Shown: positions 8,843 through 17,351, counted from the first letter of the stretch. The stretch: 58,459 nt of DNA from Glycomyces sp. L485 (GCF_022548875.1 NZ_JAKZEW010000027.1:4595-63053), one strand, 5' to 3'. The notes: generated by a model from the letters alone, not told the origin. Numbers and translations: made by a program.

Positions 8843-9460
8843 GTGTCCAAACCAACCGTGGCGCTGTTCGACTACGGCTCCGGCAACCTCCGGTCGGCCT
8901 TCCGCGCCCTCGAGCGCGCCGGCGGCGACGTCGAGCTCACCAGTGATCCCGACTCCGCCCGCAGCGCCGACGGCCTCGTCGTGCCCGGCGTCGGCGCCTT
9001 CGCAGCCTGCATGGACGGCGTCGTCAAGCACGGCCTCGACGTGCTCGTGCGCGAGCGCGCGGCCGCACAGGCTCCGGTGCTCGGCATCTGCGTCGGCGAG
9101 CAGGTCATGTTCGCCGAGGGCGTCGAGCACGGCGTCGAGACCGCCGGCATCGGCGTCTTCGAGGGCCGCGTCGACCACCTCAAGGCCGACCGCGTCCCCC
9201 ACATGGGCTGGAACACCGTCGAGGCGGCAGAAGGCATGCGCCTGTTCGCCGGGATCGACCCCGCCGAGCGCTTCTACTTCGTCCACTCCTACGCGGCCAA
9301 GACCGCCCCGCCCGGTTCCCTGGTCGCCACGACCGTTCACGGTGAGCCGTTCATCGCCGCCGTCGAGCGCGGCCCGGTCTCGGCCACCCAGTTCCACCCC
9401 GAGAAGTCCGGCGACGCCGGAGCCGCCCTGCTCGCCAACTGGATCAAAGGATTGAAATGA
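8843..9460 (+). CDS. hisH: Imidazole glycerol phosphate synthase, glutaminase subunit
   Basis: A 205-aa class-I glutamine amidotransferase that supplies ammonia to HisF. GTG 8843 follows an AGGAG site. The catalytic triad is Cys83 in GICVGEQ, His185 and Glu187 in FHPEKS. The residue after the nucleophile elbow is Glu (GEQ) where most homologues have Met (GMQ). The partner HisF is encoded 48 kb away in this window at 57.4 kb, so the two subunits of one complex are not co-transcribed here. The stop overlaps the priA start (ATGA). Confidence 0.96.
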   Translation: MSKPTVALFDYGSGNLRSAFRALERAGGDVELTSDPDSARSADGLVVPGVGAFAACMDGVVKHGLDVLVRERAAAQAPVLGICVGEQVMFAEGVEHGVETAGIGVFEGRVDHLKADRVPHMGWNTVEAAEGMRLFAGIDPAERFYFVHSYAAKTAPPGSLVATTVHGEPFIAAVERGPVSATQFHPEKSGDAGAALLANWIKGLK

Positions 9461-10185
9461 GTACACTGCAACTCCTTCCCGCCGTCGACGTCACCGGAGG
9501 CAAGGCCGTCCAGCTCGTCCAGGGCGTCGCCGGCTCCGGCAAGCAGTACGGCGACCCGCTCGAAGCCGCCCTCGAATGGCAGCGCCAAGGCTCCGAATGG
9601 CTCCACCTGGTCGACCTCGACGCCGCCTTCGGGCGCGGCACCAACCACGAGCTGCTCGCCCAGGTCGTCGCGAAGGTCGACATGCAGGTCGAGATCTCCG
9701 GCGGCATCAGGGACGACGAGACCCTGAAACGCGCCTTGAACTCCGGGGCCCGCCGCGTCAACATCGGCACCGCCGCGTTGGAGAATCCCGAGTGGTGCGA
9801 CCGGCTCTGCGGCGAGTACGGCGACCGCGTCGCCATCGGCCTCGACGTCAAGGGCGGGCGCCTGGCCGCGCGCGGCTGGACTCGCGAGGGCGGCGAGCTG
9901 TTCGCGACCCTGGAGCGCCTGGAGCGGGCCGGGTGCGAGCGCTACGTCGTCACCGACGTCAAGAGCGACGGGATGCTCTCCGGTCCCAACCTCGACCTGC
10001 TGCGCAGCGTCTGCGAGGCCACCGACAAGCCCGTCATCGCCTCCGGCGGCGTCTCCTCGCTCGAGGACCTGCGCGCGCTGGCGGGTCTGACGGACCTAGG
10101 CGTGGAAGGCGCCATTGTCGGAACGGCGCTGTATGAGCGTAACTTCACGGTCGCTGAGGCGTTGAACCTGCTGAAGGAGCTCTAA
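9457..10185 (+). CDS. priA: PriA: bifunctional HisA/TrpF-type phosphoribosyl isomerase
   Basis: A 242-aa (beta-alpha)8 barrel that isomerises ProFAR in histidine synthesis. In actinobacteria it usually also isomerises phosphoribosylanthranilate for tryptophan. The catalytic aspartates are Asp11 (LLPAVDV) and Asp167 (VVTDVKSDG). The RLAARGWT loop, with Arg139 and Trp141, matches the PriA-specific loop-5 residues needed for the dual activity, rather than plain HisA. Dual use implies no separate trpF in the genome, which this window cannot show. ATG 9457 overlaps the hisH stop. Confidence 0.93.
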   Translation: MSTLQLLPAVDVTGGKAVQLVQGVAGSGKQYGDPLEAALEWQRQGSEWLHLVDLDAAFGRGTNHELLAQVVAKVDMQVEISGGIRDDETLKRALNSGARRVNIGTAALENPEWCDRLCGEYGDRVAIGLDVKGGRLAARGWTREGGELFATLERLERAGCERYVVTDVKSDGMLSGPNLDLLRSVCEATDKPVIASGGVSSLEDLRALAGLTDLGVEGAIVGTALYERNFTVAEALNLLKEL

Positions 10186-10202
10186 ACCCTCAGGAGGCGC
10201 GC

Positions 10203-10604
10203 GTGGCTCTGGTTCATCGAGTGGAAGAAACAGGGCCGTGGGCGCAGCTCTACGGCTATTCGCGCGCGGTGGCGGTGGGGCCGCTGGTCGTCACCAGCGC
10301 CTGCACCGCCGACGTGGACGGACGTCCGAGCCTCCTCGACGACCCCGCTGCGCAGGCCAAAGAGGCGTTCCGCACCGCGCTCGACGCGATGGTCCACGCG
10401 GGGGCGAGCGTCGCCGACGTGGTGCGCTCGCGCCTGTACGTGACCGACCCCGCCCACGCCGATCCGGTCGGCCGCGTCCACGGCGAGTTCTTCGGTGTGG
10501 TGAAGCCCACGGCCACCGTCGTGACGGTCTCCCAACTGTTCCATCCGGGGCAGCTCGTCGCCGTCGAACTGGAGGCGTTCCGCGCCTGGCGCGACATCGA
10601 CTGA
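10203..10604 (+). CDS. RidA (YjgF/YER057c/UK114) family protein
   Basis: A 133-aa protein (GTG start after CAGGAGGCG). RidA-family trimers hydrolyse reactive enamines/imines from PLP enzymes. Core strands are visible: YSRAVAVGPLVVTSACTA, ALDAMVHAGASVADVVRSRLYVTD, and a C-terminal LVAVELEAFRAW. The classical RidA catalytic Arg is found in VRSRLYV. It lies 17 bp after priA and so ends the his operon. In many actinobacteria hisF follows at this point, but here icmA follows instead. Confidence 0.9.
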   Translation: MALVHRVEETGPWAQLYGYSRAVAVGPLVVTSACTADVDGRPSLLDDPAAQAKEAFRTALDAMVHAGASVADVVRSRLYVTDPAHADPVGRVHGEFFGVVKPTATVVTVSQLFHPGQLVAVELEAFRAWRDID

Positions 10605-10699
10605 CCCCGCGGACGGACCTTAACGACCGTTCAGTATTCGAGTAGTCTGGGACTGTGCCAGTCCATGGCTCGCAAGCTTCGCAAGGTGGAGGTGCCGCA

Positions 10700-12427
10700 G
10701 TGGACCCTGAGGAAATCGCCCGAGCCCGCGATCGCTGGGAGAAGCGCTACGCGTCCGCCGCGAAGCGCGAAGCCGACTTCACGACGCTGTCGGGAATGGA
10801 GGTCGAGCCGGTCTACGGCCCGCCCGAAGGGGCCGCCGACCCCCGGATGGAGCGGATCGCCTGGCCCGGCGAATACCCGTACACGCGCGGGCTCTACCCC
10901 ACCGGCTACCGCGGCCGGGCCTGGACCATCAGGCAGTTCTCCGGCTTCGGCAACGCCCAGCAGACCAACGAGCGCTACAAGATGCTGCTCGGAGCGGGCG
11001 GCGGCGGACTCAGCGTCGCCTTCGACATGCCCACGCTCATGGGCCGTGACTCCGACGAGCCGGCTTCGGCCGGCGAGGTCGGCCACTGCGGCGTCGCCGT
11101 CGACTCCACCGTCGACATGGACGTCCTCTTCGACGGCATCGACCTCGGCTCGACCACCACGTCCATGACGATCTCCGGTCCGGCCGTGCCGATCTTCTGC
11201 ATGTACCTGGCCGCCGCCGAACGCCAGGGCGTCGACCTGTCCACCCTGGACGGCACGCTCCAGACGGACATCCACAAGGAGTACATCGCGCAGAAGGAGT
11301 GGCTGTTCCCGCCCGAGCCGCACCTGCGGCTCATCGGCGACCTCATGACCTACTGCGAGGCCAACATCCCGCGCTACAAGCCGCTGTCGGTCTCCGGCTA
11401 CCACATCCGCGAGGCCGGCTCGACCGCCGCGCAGGAGCTCGCCTTCACGCTCGCCGACGGCTTCTCGTACGTCGAGCTGGGGCGCTCGCGCGGGCTCGAC
11501 GTCGACCGCTTCGCGCCGGGCCTGTCGTTCTTCTTCGACGCCCACATCGACTTCTTCGAGGAGATCGCGAAATTCCGCGCGGCCCGCCGCATCTGGGCCA
11601 AGTGGATGCGGGAGGTCTACGGCGCCAAGACCGAACGCTCCCAGTGGCTCCGGTTCCACACCCAGACCGCCGGCGTCTCCCTGACGGCCCAGCAGCCGTA
11701 CAACAACGTCGTGCGCACCGCCGTCGAGGCGCTCGCCGCCGTGATGGGCGGGACGAACTCGCTGCACACCAACGCGCTCGACGAGACGCTCGCGCTGCCT
11801 ACCGATCAGGCCGCCGAGATCGCCCTGCGAACCCAGTCGGTGCTGCGCGACGAGACCGGCGTGACGAGCGTCGCCGACCCGCTCGGAGGATCCTGGTACG
11901 TCGAGGCCCTCACCGACAAGATCGAGGCCGCCGCCGAAGACCTCTTCATCCAGATCCTCGCGCTCGGCGGCGAGGCCGGGGACGACCCGGCCGAGACCGC
12001 CAGGGAGGCGGCCTCGCGCCACGAGATAGGCCCGATGACCACGGGGATCCTGCGGGGCATCGAGGACGGCTGGTTCACCGCCGAGATCGCCGAAGCCGCA
12101 TTCGCCTACCAACGGCAGCTGGAAGAGGGCGCCAAGCACATCGTGGGCGTCACCGAGCTGACCGAGACGGTCACCCCGGAGCTGGAGATCCTGAAGATCT
12201 CCGACGAGGTCGAGCACGAGCAGCGCGCGGAGCTCGGACGCCGCCGCGCCGGGCGCGACCAGGCGGCCGTGGACGCCGCGCTGGCGCGGATGGCGGAGGT
12301 CGCCAAGGGCGAGGGGAACCTCATCGAGCCGATCCTGGACGCCGCCCGCGCAGAGGCCACGCTCGGGGAGATCTGCGAGACGCTGCGCGAGGAGTGGGGC
12401 GAGTACCGCGAGCCCGCCCGAATCTAG
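10700..12427 (+). CDS. icmA: Isobutyryl-CoA mutase large subunit
   Basis: A 575-aa B12-dependent mutase catalytic chain without a cobalamin-binding domain. GTG 10700 is chosen because GGTGGAGG lies 7 nt upstream; in-frame codons before it are possible but lack a site. The TIM-barrel signatures RQFSGFGNAQQTNERYK and GLSVAFDMPTLMGRDSD are clear. The two residues that separate isobutyryl-CoA from methylmalonyl-CoA mutases read Phe80 (RQFSG) and Gln198 (EYIAQKEWLF), the ICM pair; methylmalonyl mutase has Tyr and Arg. The enzyme interconverts isobutyryl-CoA and n-butyryl-CoA, linking valine and fatty-acid metabolism. It needs a small B12-binding partner (IcmB), which is absent from this window. 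Confidence 0.9.
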   Translation: MDPEEIARARDRWEKRYASAAKREADFTTLSGMEVEPVYGPPEGAADPRMERIAWPGEYPYTRGLYPTGYRGRAWTIRQFSGFGNAQQTNERYKMLLGAGGGGLSVAFDMPTLMGRDSDEPASAGEVGHCGVAVDSTVDMDVLFDGIDLGSTTTSMTISGPAVPIFCMYLAAAERQGVDLSTLDGTLQTDIHKEYIAQKEWLFPPEPHLRLIGDLMTYCEANIPRYKPLSVSGYHIREAGSTAAQELAFTLADGFSYVELGRSRGLDVDRFAPGLSFFFDAHIDFFEEIAKFRAARRIWAKWMREVYGAKTERSQWLRFHTQTAGVSLTAQQPYNNVVRTAVEALAAVMGGTNSLHTNALDETLALPTDQAAEIALRTQSVLRDETGVTSVADPLGGSWYVEALTDKIEAAAEDLFIQILALGGEAGDDPAETAREAASRHEIGPMTTGILRGIEDGWFTAEIAEAAFAYQRQLEEGAKHIVGVTELTETVTPELEILKISDEVEHEQRAELGRRRAGRDQAAVDAALARMAEVAKGEGNLIEPILDAARAEATLGEICETLREEWGEYREPARI

Positions 12428-12443
12428 GTCCGCCTTTACCGCA

Positions 12444-12466
12444 ACGGTTCGAGTAACCGTTTCTCC
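12444..12466 (+). terminator. Intrinsic terminator after icmA
   Basis: The inverted repeat ACGGTT/AACCGT (12444-12449 and 12455-12460, loop CGAGT) is followed by TTCTCC, 17 bp after the icmA stop. Confidence 0.5.
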
Positions 12467-12875
12467 ATGGGGTGCTCCACGACTGCGCAGGGATTTCGCC
12501 GGACGGACTCAGAGGGGAAGAGCACGTTCCGGACCCGCCGCCTCGAAATGGGTTCGACGTTCGCTGTGAATAGTTATTAGCACCTGCGGGAATTATATGT
12601 CGAATTACATCGAAGAGGATGTTTCAGTGGTTGTCGTGGAATGAAATAATCGCGTTAAGGCTGTTGCGGCAGTGAAGTGATGGGTAGTAGAGTCCCTGTT
12701 CATGACCCTGTTCGTCCGCGGACATCCCATCATGTGCCTCATTCGAATCATTTGTGTGATTGGCATCACCAAAAGGTTTGGAAGAAAATTCACTGTTGAA
12801 TCCGCTGACGAGTTGATCTTGCCGTAGTACGCTGATCTAATAACGCGAACCACTCATCTGAACCAAATCACGGAG
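12467..12875. other. AT-rich non-coding region upstream of the sigma gene
   Basis: About 400 bp without a credible gene. Bases 12560-12850 are far more AT-rich than anything else in the window (for example TAGTTATTAG, GAATTATATG, TGAAATAATC). It holds the GTTG-N15-GGGTAG promoter listed separately. The short minus-strand ORF in it has no coding bias. The rest is probably a regulatory region of the sigma factor gene. Confidence 0.5.
12663..12687 (+). promoter_or_regulatory. SigF/SigB-type promoter upstream of the sigma gene (possible autoregulation)
   Basis: GTTG (12663-12666), 15 nt, GGGTAG (12682-12687). It has the same spacing and -10 as the transketolase promoter in this window. It lies about 390 nt before the preferred ATG and about 190 nt before the earliest possible start, so the leader would be long. 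The -35 is one mismatch from GTTT. Confidence 0.45.
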
Positions 12876-13082
12876 GTGGTCGACAGACACGTGAATCGGG
12901 CGGAGACCGCAGCTATCACCCAAGAGGCTCCGTTTTGCCCAATGGAAGAGATTCACAAGCTCGACCCCCACGCCAGTCCCCGGACGCACCCGAACAGTGC
13001 CGCACACGCGGCAGGCCCATGGAAGCAGGAACCGGCGCACCCGCCGGAGCAACGCAGACACAGCGGGCAGGATGGGATTCCC

Positions 13083-13880
13083 ATGGCGGACAAGCATTCA
13101 CACGAAGGACGTTTCAGTTCGAACGAGTACGGACACCTTGCGCCGCTCTTTGAGGAGCTGGAGCAACTCGAAGAAGGCGACCCACGACACTGGGAAGTCA
13201 GGGACCGCCTCGTCACCGGCTACCTGCCGCTCGCCGAACACATCGCCCAACGGTTCTCGGGCAAGGGCATAGCGAAGGAGGACCTGATCCAGGTGGCCTC
13301 GGTCGGCCTCATCCACGCGGTCGACAGGTTCGACCCGCACCAGGGCGCCGACTTCCTCTCCTACGCGGTCCCCACGGTGATGGGGGAGGTGCGCCGCCAC
13401 TTCCGCGACACCAGCTGGCCGATGCGCGTCCCGCGTCGGCTCCAGGAGCTGCGGCTGTCGATCAATCAGGCGAACTCCGAGCTCGCGCAGAGACTCGGCA
13501 GACCCGCCACGCACGCGGAACTAGCCGAGCACCTCGGCATCTCCGAGAGGGAGGTCGAGGAGGGCTACGAGGCACGGCAGGCATACCGGGCGGTCTCGCT
13601 CGACGAGTCGCCGTTCGAAGACCAGGAGCGGGCACCGCTGGCCGAATCGGTCGGCCAGGAGGACAGCGCCCTCGAATTCGTTGACAACCACGAGTCGCTG
13701 GTGCCGCTCATCCACGACCTGCCCAGCCGCGAGCGCCGCATCCTGGCGCTGCGCTACTTCGGCGACATGACCCAGACGCAGATAGCCGAGGAGGTCGGCA
13801 TCTCGCAGATGCACGTGTCGAGGCTGCTCAACCGAATGCTCCACGACCTCCGTGAGGGCCTGACCAGCGCCTCGACTTAA
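13083..13880 (+). CDS. SigB/SigF/SigG-family general stress sigma factor
   Basis: A 265-aa group 3 sigma-70. Region 2 is clear (EDLIQVASVGLIHAVDRFDP, then SYAVPTVMGEVRRHFRD). Region 3 contains RPATHAELAEHLGISEREVEEG, and region 4 has the helix-turn-helix MTQTQIAEEVGISQMHVSRLL. The start is uncertain: ATG 13083 gives the usual family length, but the frame is open back to GTG 12876 and ATG 12942 also fits. No RsbW-type anti-sigma or RsbV antagonist gene is adjacent, unlike most sigF loci. The surrounding genes and their GGGTA promoters indicate that it directs a local stress regulon. Confidence 0.92.
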   Translation: MADKHSHEGRFSSNEYGHLAPLFEELEQLEEGDPRHWEVRDRLVTGYLPLAEHIAQRFSGKGIAKEDLIQVASVGLIHAVDRFDPHQGADFLSYAVPTVMGEVRRHFRDTSWPMRVPRRLQELRLSINQANSELAQRLGRPATHAELAEHLGISEREVEEGYEARQAYRAVSLDESPFEDQERAPLAESVGQEDSALEFVDNHESLVPLIHDLPSRERRILALRYFGDMTQTQIAEEVGISQMHVSRLLNRMLHDLREGLTSAST

Positions 13881-13887
13881 GGTCGTT

Positions 13888-13934
13888 CGCTCGCGGGGCC
13901 GTGGACGCTCACGGCGTCCCCCCGGCCCCGAGCG
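13888..13934. terminator. Strong hairpin between convergent sigma and hemerythrin genes
   Basis: A nearly perfect outer stem (CGCTCGCGGGGCCG pairing with CGGCCCCGAGCG) encloses an inner GGACGC/GCGTCC stem. It starts 8 bp after the sigma factor stop. There is no U-tract, as is common for actinomycete terminators. It may work in both directions. Confidence 0.55.
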
Positions 13935-14073
13935 GGCCGTCCGAACTCGGGCTCGACCTCCGACTGCCGGCCCACGGCGGCCCGCCGCCTTCACCGGTCC
14001 CCTCGAGGACCCGTCGCCGCATCGGCGCAGCAGTCCGCGAATGCCCGTCCTTCCCGTAGAGGTGCGGACGGGT

Positions 14074-14640
14074 TCAACCGGTCCGCTGGTTCAGCGCCGT
14101 CCGGATCTTGTCGATGAACCCCTGTCCGGCATCGAGGACGCGATCCTTCGGCAGCTTCTCGGTGGCGTGCGGATTCGGCCGGGTCGGTGAGACCTCCTCG
14201 GCCCACAGCATCTTCCCTCCCAGCTCCTCCAGCTCGGATTCGGAGCAGGCCTCCTCGACCCTCGGCAGGAAGTGCTCCTCCTCGTCCCGGACGTGGTGGC
14301 GTGCGCTCTCGATCAGCTCGCGCAGCTTCTGCTCGAAATGCGGGTGCTCCGGTCCGAAGACCTCAAGGCCGCGCATGAGCACCTCGGTCTGCCCATGCTC
14401 GGTCAGCTCGTGTTCGACCAGCCGGTCGCCGTCCGGCAGTCTCTTGGACACCTCCGGGTAGACGAACCGCTCCTCGGCGGCGAAATGGCGCTCCATCTCG
14501 GCGATGGCGTGGTCGACCAGGGCCTTCCGCTCGTCGAGATGGCCCCGGTCGTTCTCCAGCTCGGTGAACACCTCCTCGACTCGGCGATGGTCCTCTGTGA
14601 TGACCCTGATCAGATTTCGGTCCTGACTTTCGTGCGGCAT
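14074..14640 (-). CDS. Hemerythrin-domain protein
   Basis: A 188-aa cytoplasmic protein starting at ATG 14640 (MPHESQDRN). A four-helix hemerythrin HHE domain occupies about residues 10-140, with the iron-ligand spacing ITEDHRRVEEVF, MERHFAAEERFVYPE, HELTEHGQTE and ARHHVRDEEEHFLP. Such proteins bind a di-iron centre and sense or buffer oxygen, NO or iron; in actinobacteria several belong to SigB/SigF regulons. The C-terminal tail of about 45 residues is charged and disordered. Two tandem GGGTAC-type promoters lie directly upstream. It converges with the sigma factor gene. Confidence 0.9.
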   Translation of the reverse strand: MPHESQDRNLIRVITEDHRRVEEVFTELENDRGHLDERKALVDHAIAEMERHFAAEERFVYPEVSKRLPDGDRLVEHELTEHGQTEVLMRGLEVFGPEHPHFEQKLRELIESARHHVRDEEEHFLPRVEEACSESELEELGGKMLWAEEVSPTRPNPHATEKLPKDRVLDAGQGFIDKIRTALNQRTG

Positions 14641-14682
14641 GACGTCCCCCCAGGCATGCGGCTGAATATTCCGGTTCGGGAA

Positions 14683-14707
14683 GTACCCCCGGGCTCCGGC
14701 CCGAAAC
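14683..14707 (-). promoter_or_regulatory. SigF-type promoter, proximal, of the hemerythrin gene
   Basis: On the minus strand: GTTT (14707-14704), 15 nt, GGGTAC (14688-14683), about 43 nt before the ATG. It matches the actinobacterial SigF/SigB consensus exactly in the -35 and spacing. Confidence 0.75.
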
Positions 14708-14734
14708 GCGAGGCGCCACCGGGCGCCGTACCGG

Positions 14735-14759
14735 GTACCCGTCGCCGAACTGCGGGAAC
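14735..14759 (-). promoter_or_regulatory. SigF-type promoter, distal, of the hemerythrin gene
   Basis: On the minus strand: GTTC (14759-14756), 15 nt, GGGTAC (14740-14735). It is a second site 52 bp upstream of the first, one mismatch from GTTT. Confidence 0.45.
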
Positions 14760-14784
14760 ACCCGACGAAGGAGCAAGACGATGA

Positions 14785-14982
14785 CGCCACGCTCACTCCC
14801 ACCTCGCCACCGTCCACCCCTCCGCCGTGCTGCGTCTGCGCGAGCCCGGCCGCGGGGACGCGTTCGTCGACCTGCGCAAGGCCGCCGAAGTCGTCGGCGA
14901 ACGCGAGCGGCACCGCGCCCGACCCCGGACACGGCGACGGGCGCCGCGTCCCCTCCGCGCGGCGCCCGTAGGTGTTTCCTAG
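14785..14982 (+). pseudogene. Fragment resembling the C-terminus of a uracil-DNA glycosylase (UdgX/UDG-like)
   Basis: In the frame starting at 14785 the DNA encodes HLATVHPSAVLRLREP, then AFVDLRKAAEVV, ending at TAG 14980-14982. TVHPSAVLR followed by a short Leu-rich helix is the usual end of family-4/UdgX uracil-DNA glycosylases. The rest of such a gene is absent. A plausible ribosome site and ATG (GAAGGAGCAAGACG, ATG 14781) sit just before it but in another frame. I read this as a decayed or deleted gene whose 5' end was joined to a 3' remnant. Only about 40 residues support the family call. Confidence 0.45.
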
Positions 14983-14986
14983 TACC

Positions 14987-15403
14987 TCACGCCGAGATCG
15001 ACTCCACCAGTTCGCCGACGGTCGTCTCGGGCAGACTGCGGGCCACGTCGGCGAGCGCGATGATGCCCACCAGCCGGTGATCGTCGATCACCGGTATGCG
15101 GTGTATCTGGTGCTCCCGCATCTTCGCGATGGTGATGTCGGCGTCCTCGTTGGCGTCGGCCAGGATAAGGTGCCCCTGCGGAAGCCGGTCCACCGTGTAC
15201 TTCTCGGGGTCCTTCCCGGCGGCCATCACCTTCACCACCAGGTCGCGGTCGGTGACCATGCCCTTGATCTTGTTGTCGTCGGCGCCGCAGATCGGCAGGC
15301 AGCCGACGTTCATCTCGGCCATCATCCGCGCCGCGTTCGCGGCGGTGTCATCACTGCGGACGCAGGTCACGCCCGGGTGCATGATGTCTCTCGCCGTCGC
15401 CAT
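14987..15403 (-). CDS. CBS-pair protein (stress paralogue 1)
   Basis: A 138-aa protein from ATG 15403 (MATARDIMHP; ATG 15409 two codons upstream is possible). It has two CBS domains, about residues 8-62 (TAANAARMMAEMNVGCLPICG...GMVTDRDLVVKVMA) and 75-130 (ADITIAKMREHQIHRIPVIDD...GIIALADVAR). CBS pairs bind adenosyl ligands and act as energy or redox sensors; stand-alone actinobacterial versions are often stress induced. It is a close paralogue of the protein at 18147-18569, with the same start and ending. It lies downstream of transketolase but has its own GGGTAC promoter. Confidence 0.92.
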   Translation of the reverse strand: MATARDIMHPGVTCVRSDDTAANAARMMAEMNVGCLPICGADDNKIKGMVTDRDLVVKVMAAGKDPEKYTVDRLPQGHLILADANEDADITIAKMREHQIHRIPVIDDHRLVGIIALADVARSLPETTVGELVESISA

Positions 15404-15475
15404 ATCCATCAGCTCCTCTCTTCGACCCGCTCGCTCCCGGTGCGTTGGCCGGGCCGCTGCGAGTGCTGCCTGTGG

Positions 15476-15500
15476 GTACCCGCGCCTCCCGCATCTATGC
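15476..15500 (-). promoter_or_regulatory. SigF-like promoter of CBS paralogue 1 (variant -35)
   Basis: On the minus strand: GCAT (15500-15497), 15 nt, GGGTAC (15481-15476). The -35 departs from GTTT but is identical to that of the other CBS gene. It lies between the transketolase stop and the CBS start. Confidence 0.5.
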
Positions 15501-15506
15501 CTTCGC

Positions 15507-17351
15507 TCACGCCACGAGGCGCTGCGCGGCGTGCACGATCGCCTCGGCGTCGATCCCGGCGGCCGCCAACTGCTCGGCCGGGCTCGCCGACGCGGGCATG
15601 CCCCGCACTCCCAGCTTGGCGAACCGGATCGACGGCAGCTGCCCGCATATGACGTCCATGACCGCGTCGCCCAGGCCGCCGACGGGCCAGTGGTCCTCGA
15701 CGGTGAGGAGCCGGCCGGTGTCGGCCGCGGCCTGCCGCAGCGTCGAGGTGTCGATCGGCTTGATCGAGTAGGCGTCGATCACTCGCGCCGGGATGCCGAG
15801 GTCGGCCAGGCGCTCGGAGGCCGACAGCGCCTCCGAGACCGTGACCCCGGCCGCGACGATGGTGACGCGGTCGTGCCTGGAGGCCGCGAGGATCCGGCTG
15901 CCGCCGACCGGGAACAGCTCCCCGGGCTTGTAGATCACCGGTGTCTCGCCCCTGGTCGTGCGCAGATAACTGATGCCGGGAAGGTCGGCCATCGTGGAGG
16001 TCAGGTGCGCGCACTGATTCGCGTCGCACGGGTACAGGACGACGCTGCGCCACAGCGGCCGCATCATGGCGATGTCCTCCAGGCCCATCTGGCTGGGCCC
16101 GTCGCGACCTATCGACACGCCCGCGTGCGAGCCCACGATCCGCAGGTCGGCGTTGCCGATCGCGGCCATCCGCAGGAAGTCGTGCGCGCGGGTCAGGAAC
16201 GCCGCGAACGTCGCCGCGTAAGGCACCCAGCCCAGCGCCTGCATGCCCACGGCGTTCGCCACCATCTGCTGCTCGGCGATGTAGCACTCGAAGAACCGGT
16301 CGGGGTGCTCGTCGGCGAAGAACTTCGTGCGCGTCGAGTCGGCGACCTCGCCGTCGAGTACGACGACGTCGGGGCTGGCCTCGCCGACAGCGGCCAGGGC
16401 CTTGCCGAACGCGTCGCGGGTCGCGACCTTGGATCCGACGTCGAACTCGGGCAGGTGGACGGACTGGCCGGGCCGCTCGGGCCGCGTGCCGCGCGGCTCC
16501 GGTTCGGCGACGCGCACCCTCAGGTTCCTCGGCCCGCCGAGCTCGGCGAGCGCGTCGTCCGGAGCCGGCAGCGGCTTGCCGTGCTTGCCCTCCTTGTCCT
16601 CCACGGCGGCCACGCCCTTGCCCTTCTTGGTGCGGGCAAGGATCGCCGTCGGCCTGTCGGGGGTCTCGGCCGCCTCGGTGTAGGCCCGGTCGATCGCGGC
16701 CGTGTCGTGGCCGTCGATCTCGATGGCGTTCCAGCCGAACGCCCGCATCTGCACGGCGTACGAGCCGGTGTCCCACCCGTAGCGAGTGGGGCCGCGCTGG
16801 CCGAGCCGGTTCACGTCGACGACCGCGGTCAGGTTGGACAGGCCTTCGTAGGCGGCGGCCGCGAAGGCCTCCCACATCGACCCTTCGGCGAGCTCGGAGT
16901 CGCCGCACAGGACCCACACGCGGTAGGACACGTCGGCGAGGCGCCGCCCGGCCAGGGCCATGCCGACGCCGATGGGGAGCCCCTGTCCGAGCGAGCCGGT
17001 GGCGACGTCGACCCACGGCAGGCGCGGGGTGGGGTGGCCTTCGAGGGTGCTGCCGAGCTTGCGGTACGTCAGGAGCTCGTCCTCGTCGATGGCGCCGGCG
17101 GCGCGCAGCATGGCGTACAGCAGCGGCGAGGCGTGCCCCTTGGAGAAGATGAGCCGGTCGTTGCCCGGCAGGCCCGGATCGGCGAAGTCGTATCTGAGGT
17201 GCTTTGCGAGCAGCACCGCCATGAGGTCGGCGGCCGACATGGAGGACGTCGGGTGTCCCGAGCCCGCCCGCGCCGAGCAGCGCACCGCGTCGGCGCGCAG
17301 CTGCTGGGCGAGTTCGGCGAGGTCGGTGATCCGGCTTTCGATTGTCGTCAC
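15507..17351 (-). CDS. tkt: Transketolase
   Basis: A 614-aa thiamine-diphosphate enzyme of the pentose phosphate pathway, moving two-carbon units between ketose and aldose phosphates. The N-terminal PP domain has GSGHPTSSMSAADLM, the substrate and TPP loop LIFSKGHASPLLYA, and the TPP/Mg motif GDSELAEGSMWEAF...VVDVN. The Pyr domain has the catalytic Glu in FFECYIAEQQMVANAVG. The C-terminal domain ends in VEDHWPVGGLGDAV. The length is nearer the shorter (about 620-aa) form than the 660-700-aa E. coli form. It sits in the stress island with a perfect SigF-type promoter, suggesting a stress isozyme that feeds NADPH and pentose flux (inference). Confidence 0.93.
   Translation of the reverse strand: MTTIESRITDLAELAQQLRADAVRCSARAGSGHPTSSMSAADLMAVLLAKHLRYDFADPGLPGNDRLIFSKGHASPLLYAMLRAAGAIDEDELLTYRKLGSTLEGHPTPRLPWVDVATGSLGQGLPIGVGMALAGRRLADVSYRVWVLCGDSELAEGSMWEAFAAAAYEGLSNLTAVVDVNRLGQRGPTRYGWDTGSYAVQMRAFGWNAIEIDGHDTAAIDRAYTEAAETPDRPTAILARTKKGKGVAAVEDKEGKHGKPLPAPDDALAELGGPRNLRVRVAEPEPRGTRPERPGQSVHLPEFDVGSKVATRDAFGKALAAVGEASPDVVVLDGEVADSTRTKFFADEHPDRFFECYIAEQQMVANAVGMQALGWVPYAATFAAFLTRAHDFLRMAAIGNADLRIVGSHAGVSIGRDGPSQMGLEDIAMMRPLWRSVVLYPCDANQCAHLTSTMADLPGISYLRTTRGETPVIYKPGELFPVGGSRILAASRHDRVTIVAAGVTVSEALSASERLADLGIPARVIDAYSIKPIDTSTLRQAAADTGRLLTVEDHWPVGGLGDAVMDVICGQLPSIRFAKLGVRGMPASASPAEQLAAAGIDAEAIVHAAQRLVA

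Noticed and set aside
14731-14740. GGGTACCC read as a plus-strand SigF promoter for the ORF starting at ATG 14781
   Set aside because: The position 15 nt upstream reads CGCC, not GTTT-like, and the ORF is Arg-rich and non-coding. On the minus strand the same palindrome fits GTTC-N15-GGGTAC.
14363-14932. Long minus-strand ORF (189 codons) overlapping the hemerythrin gene
   Set aside because: Its translation is Arg/Gly/Ala-rich without domains; it is a frame shadow of the hemerythrin gene and UDG-like remnant.
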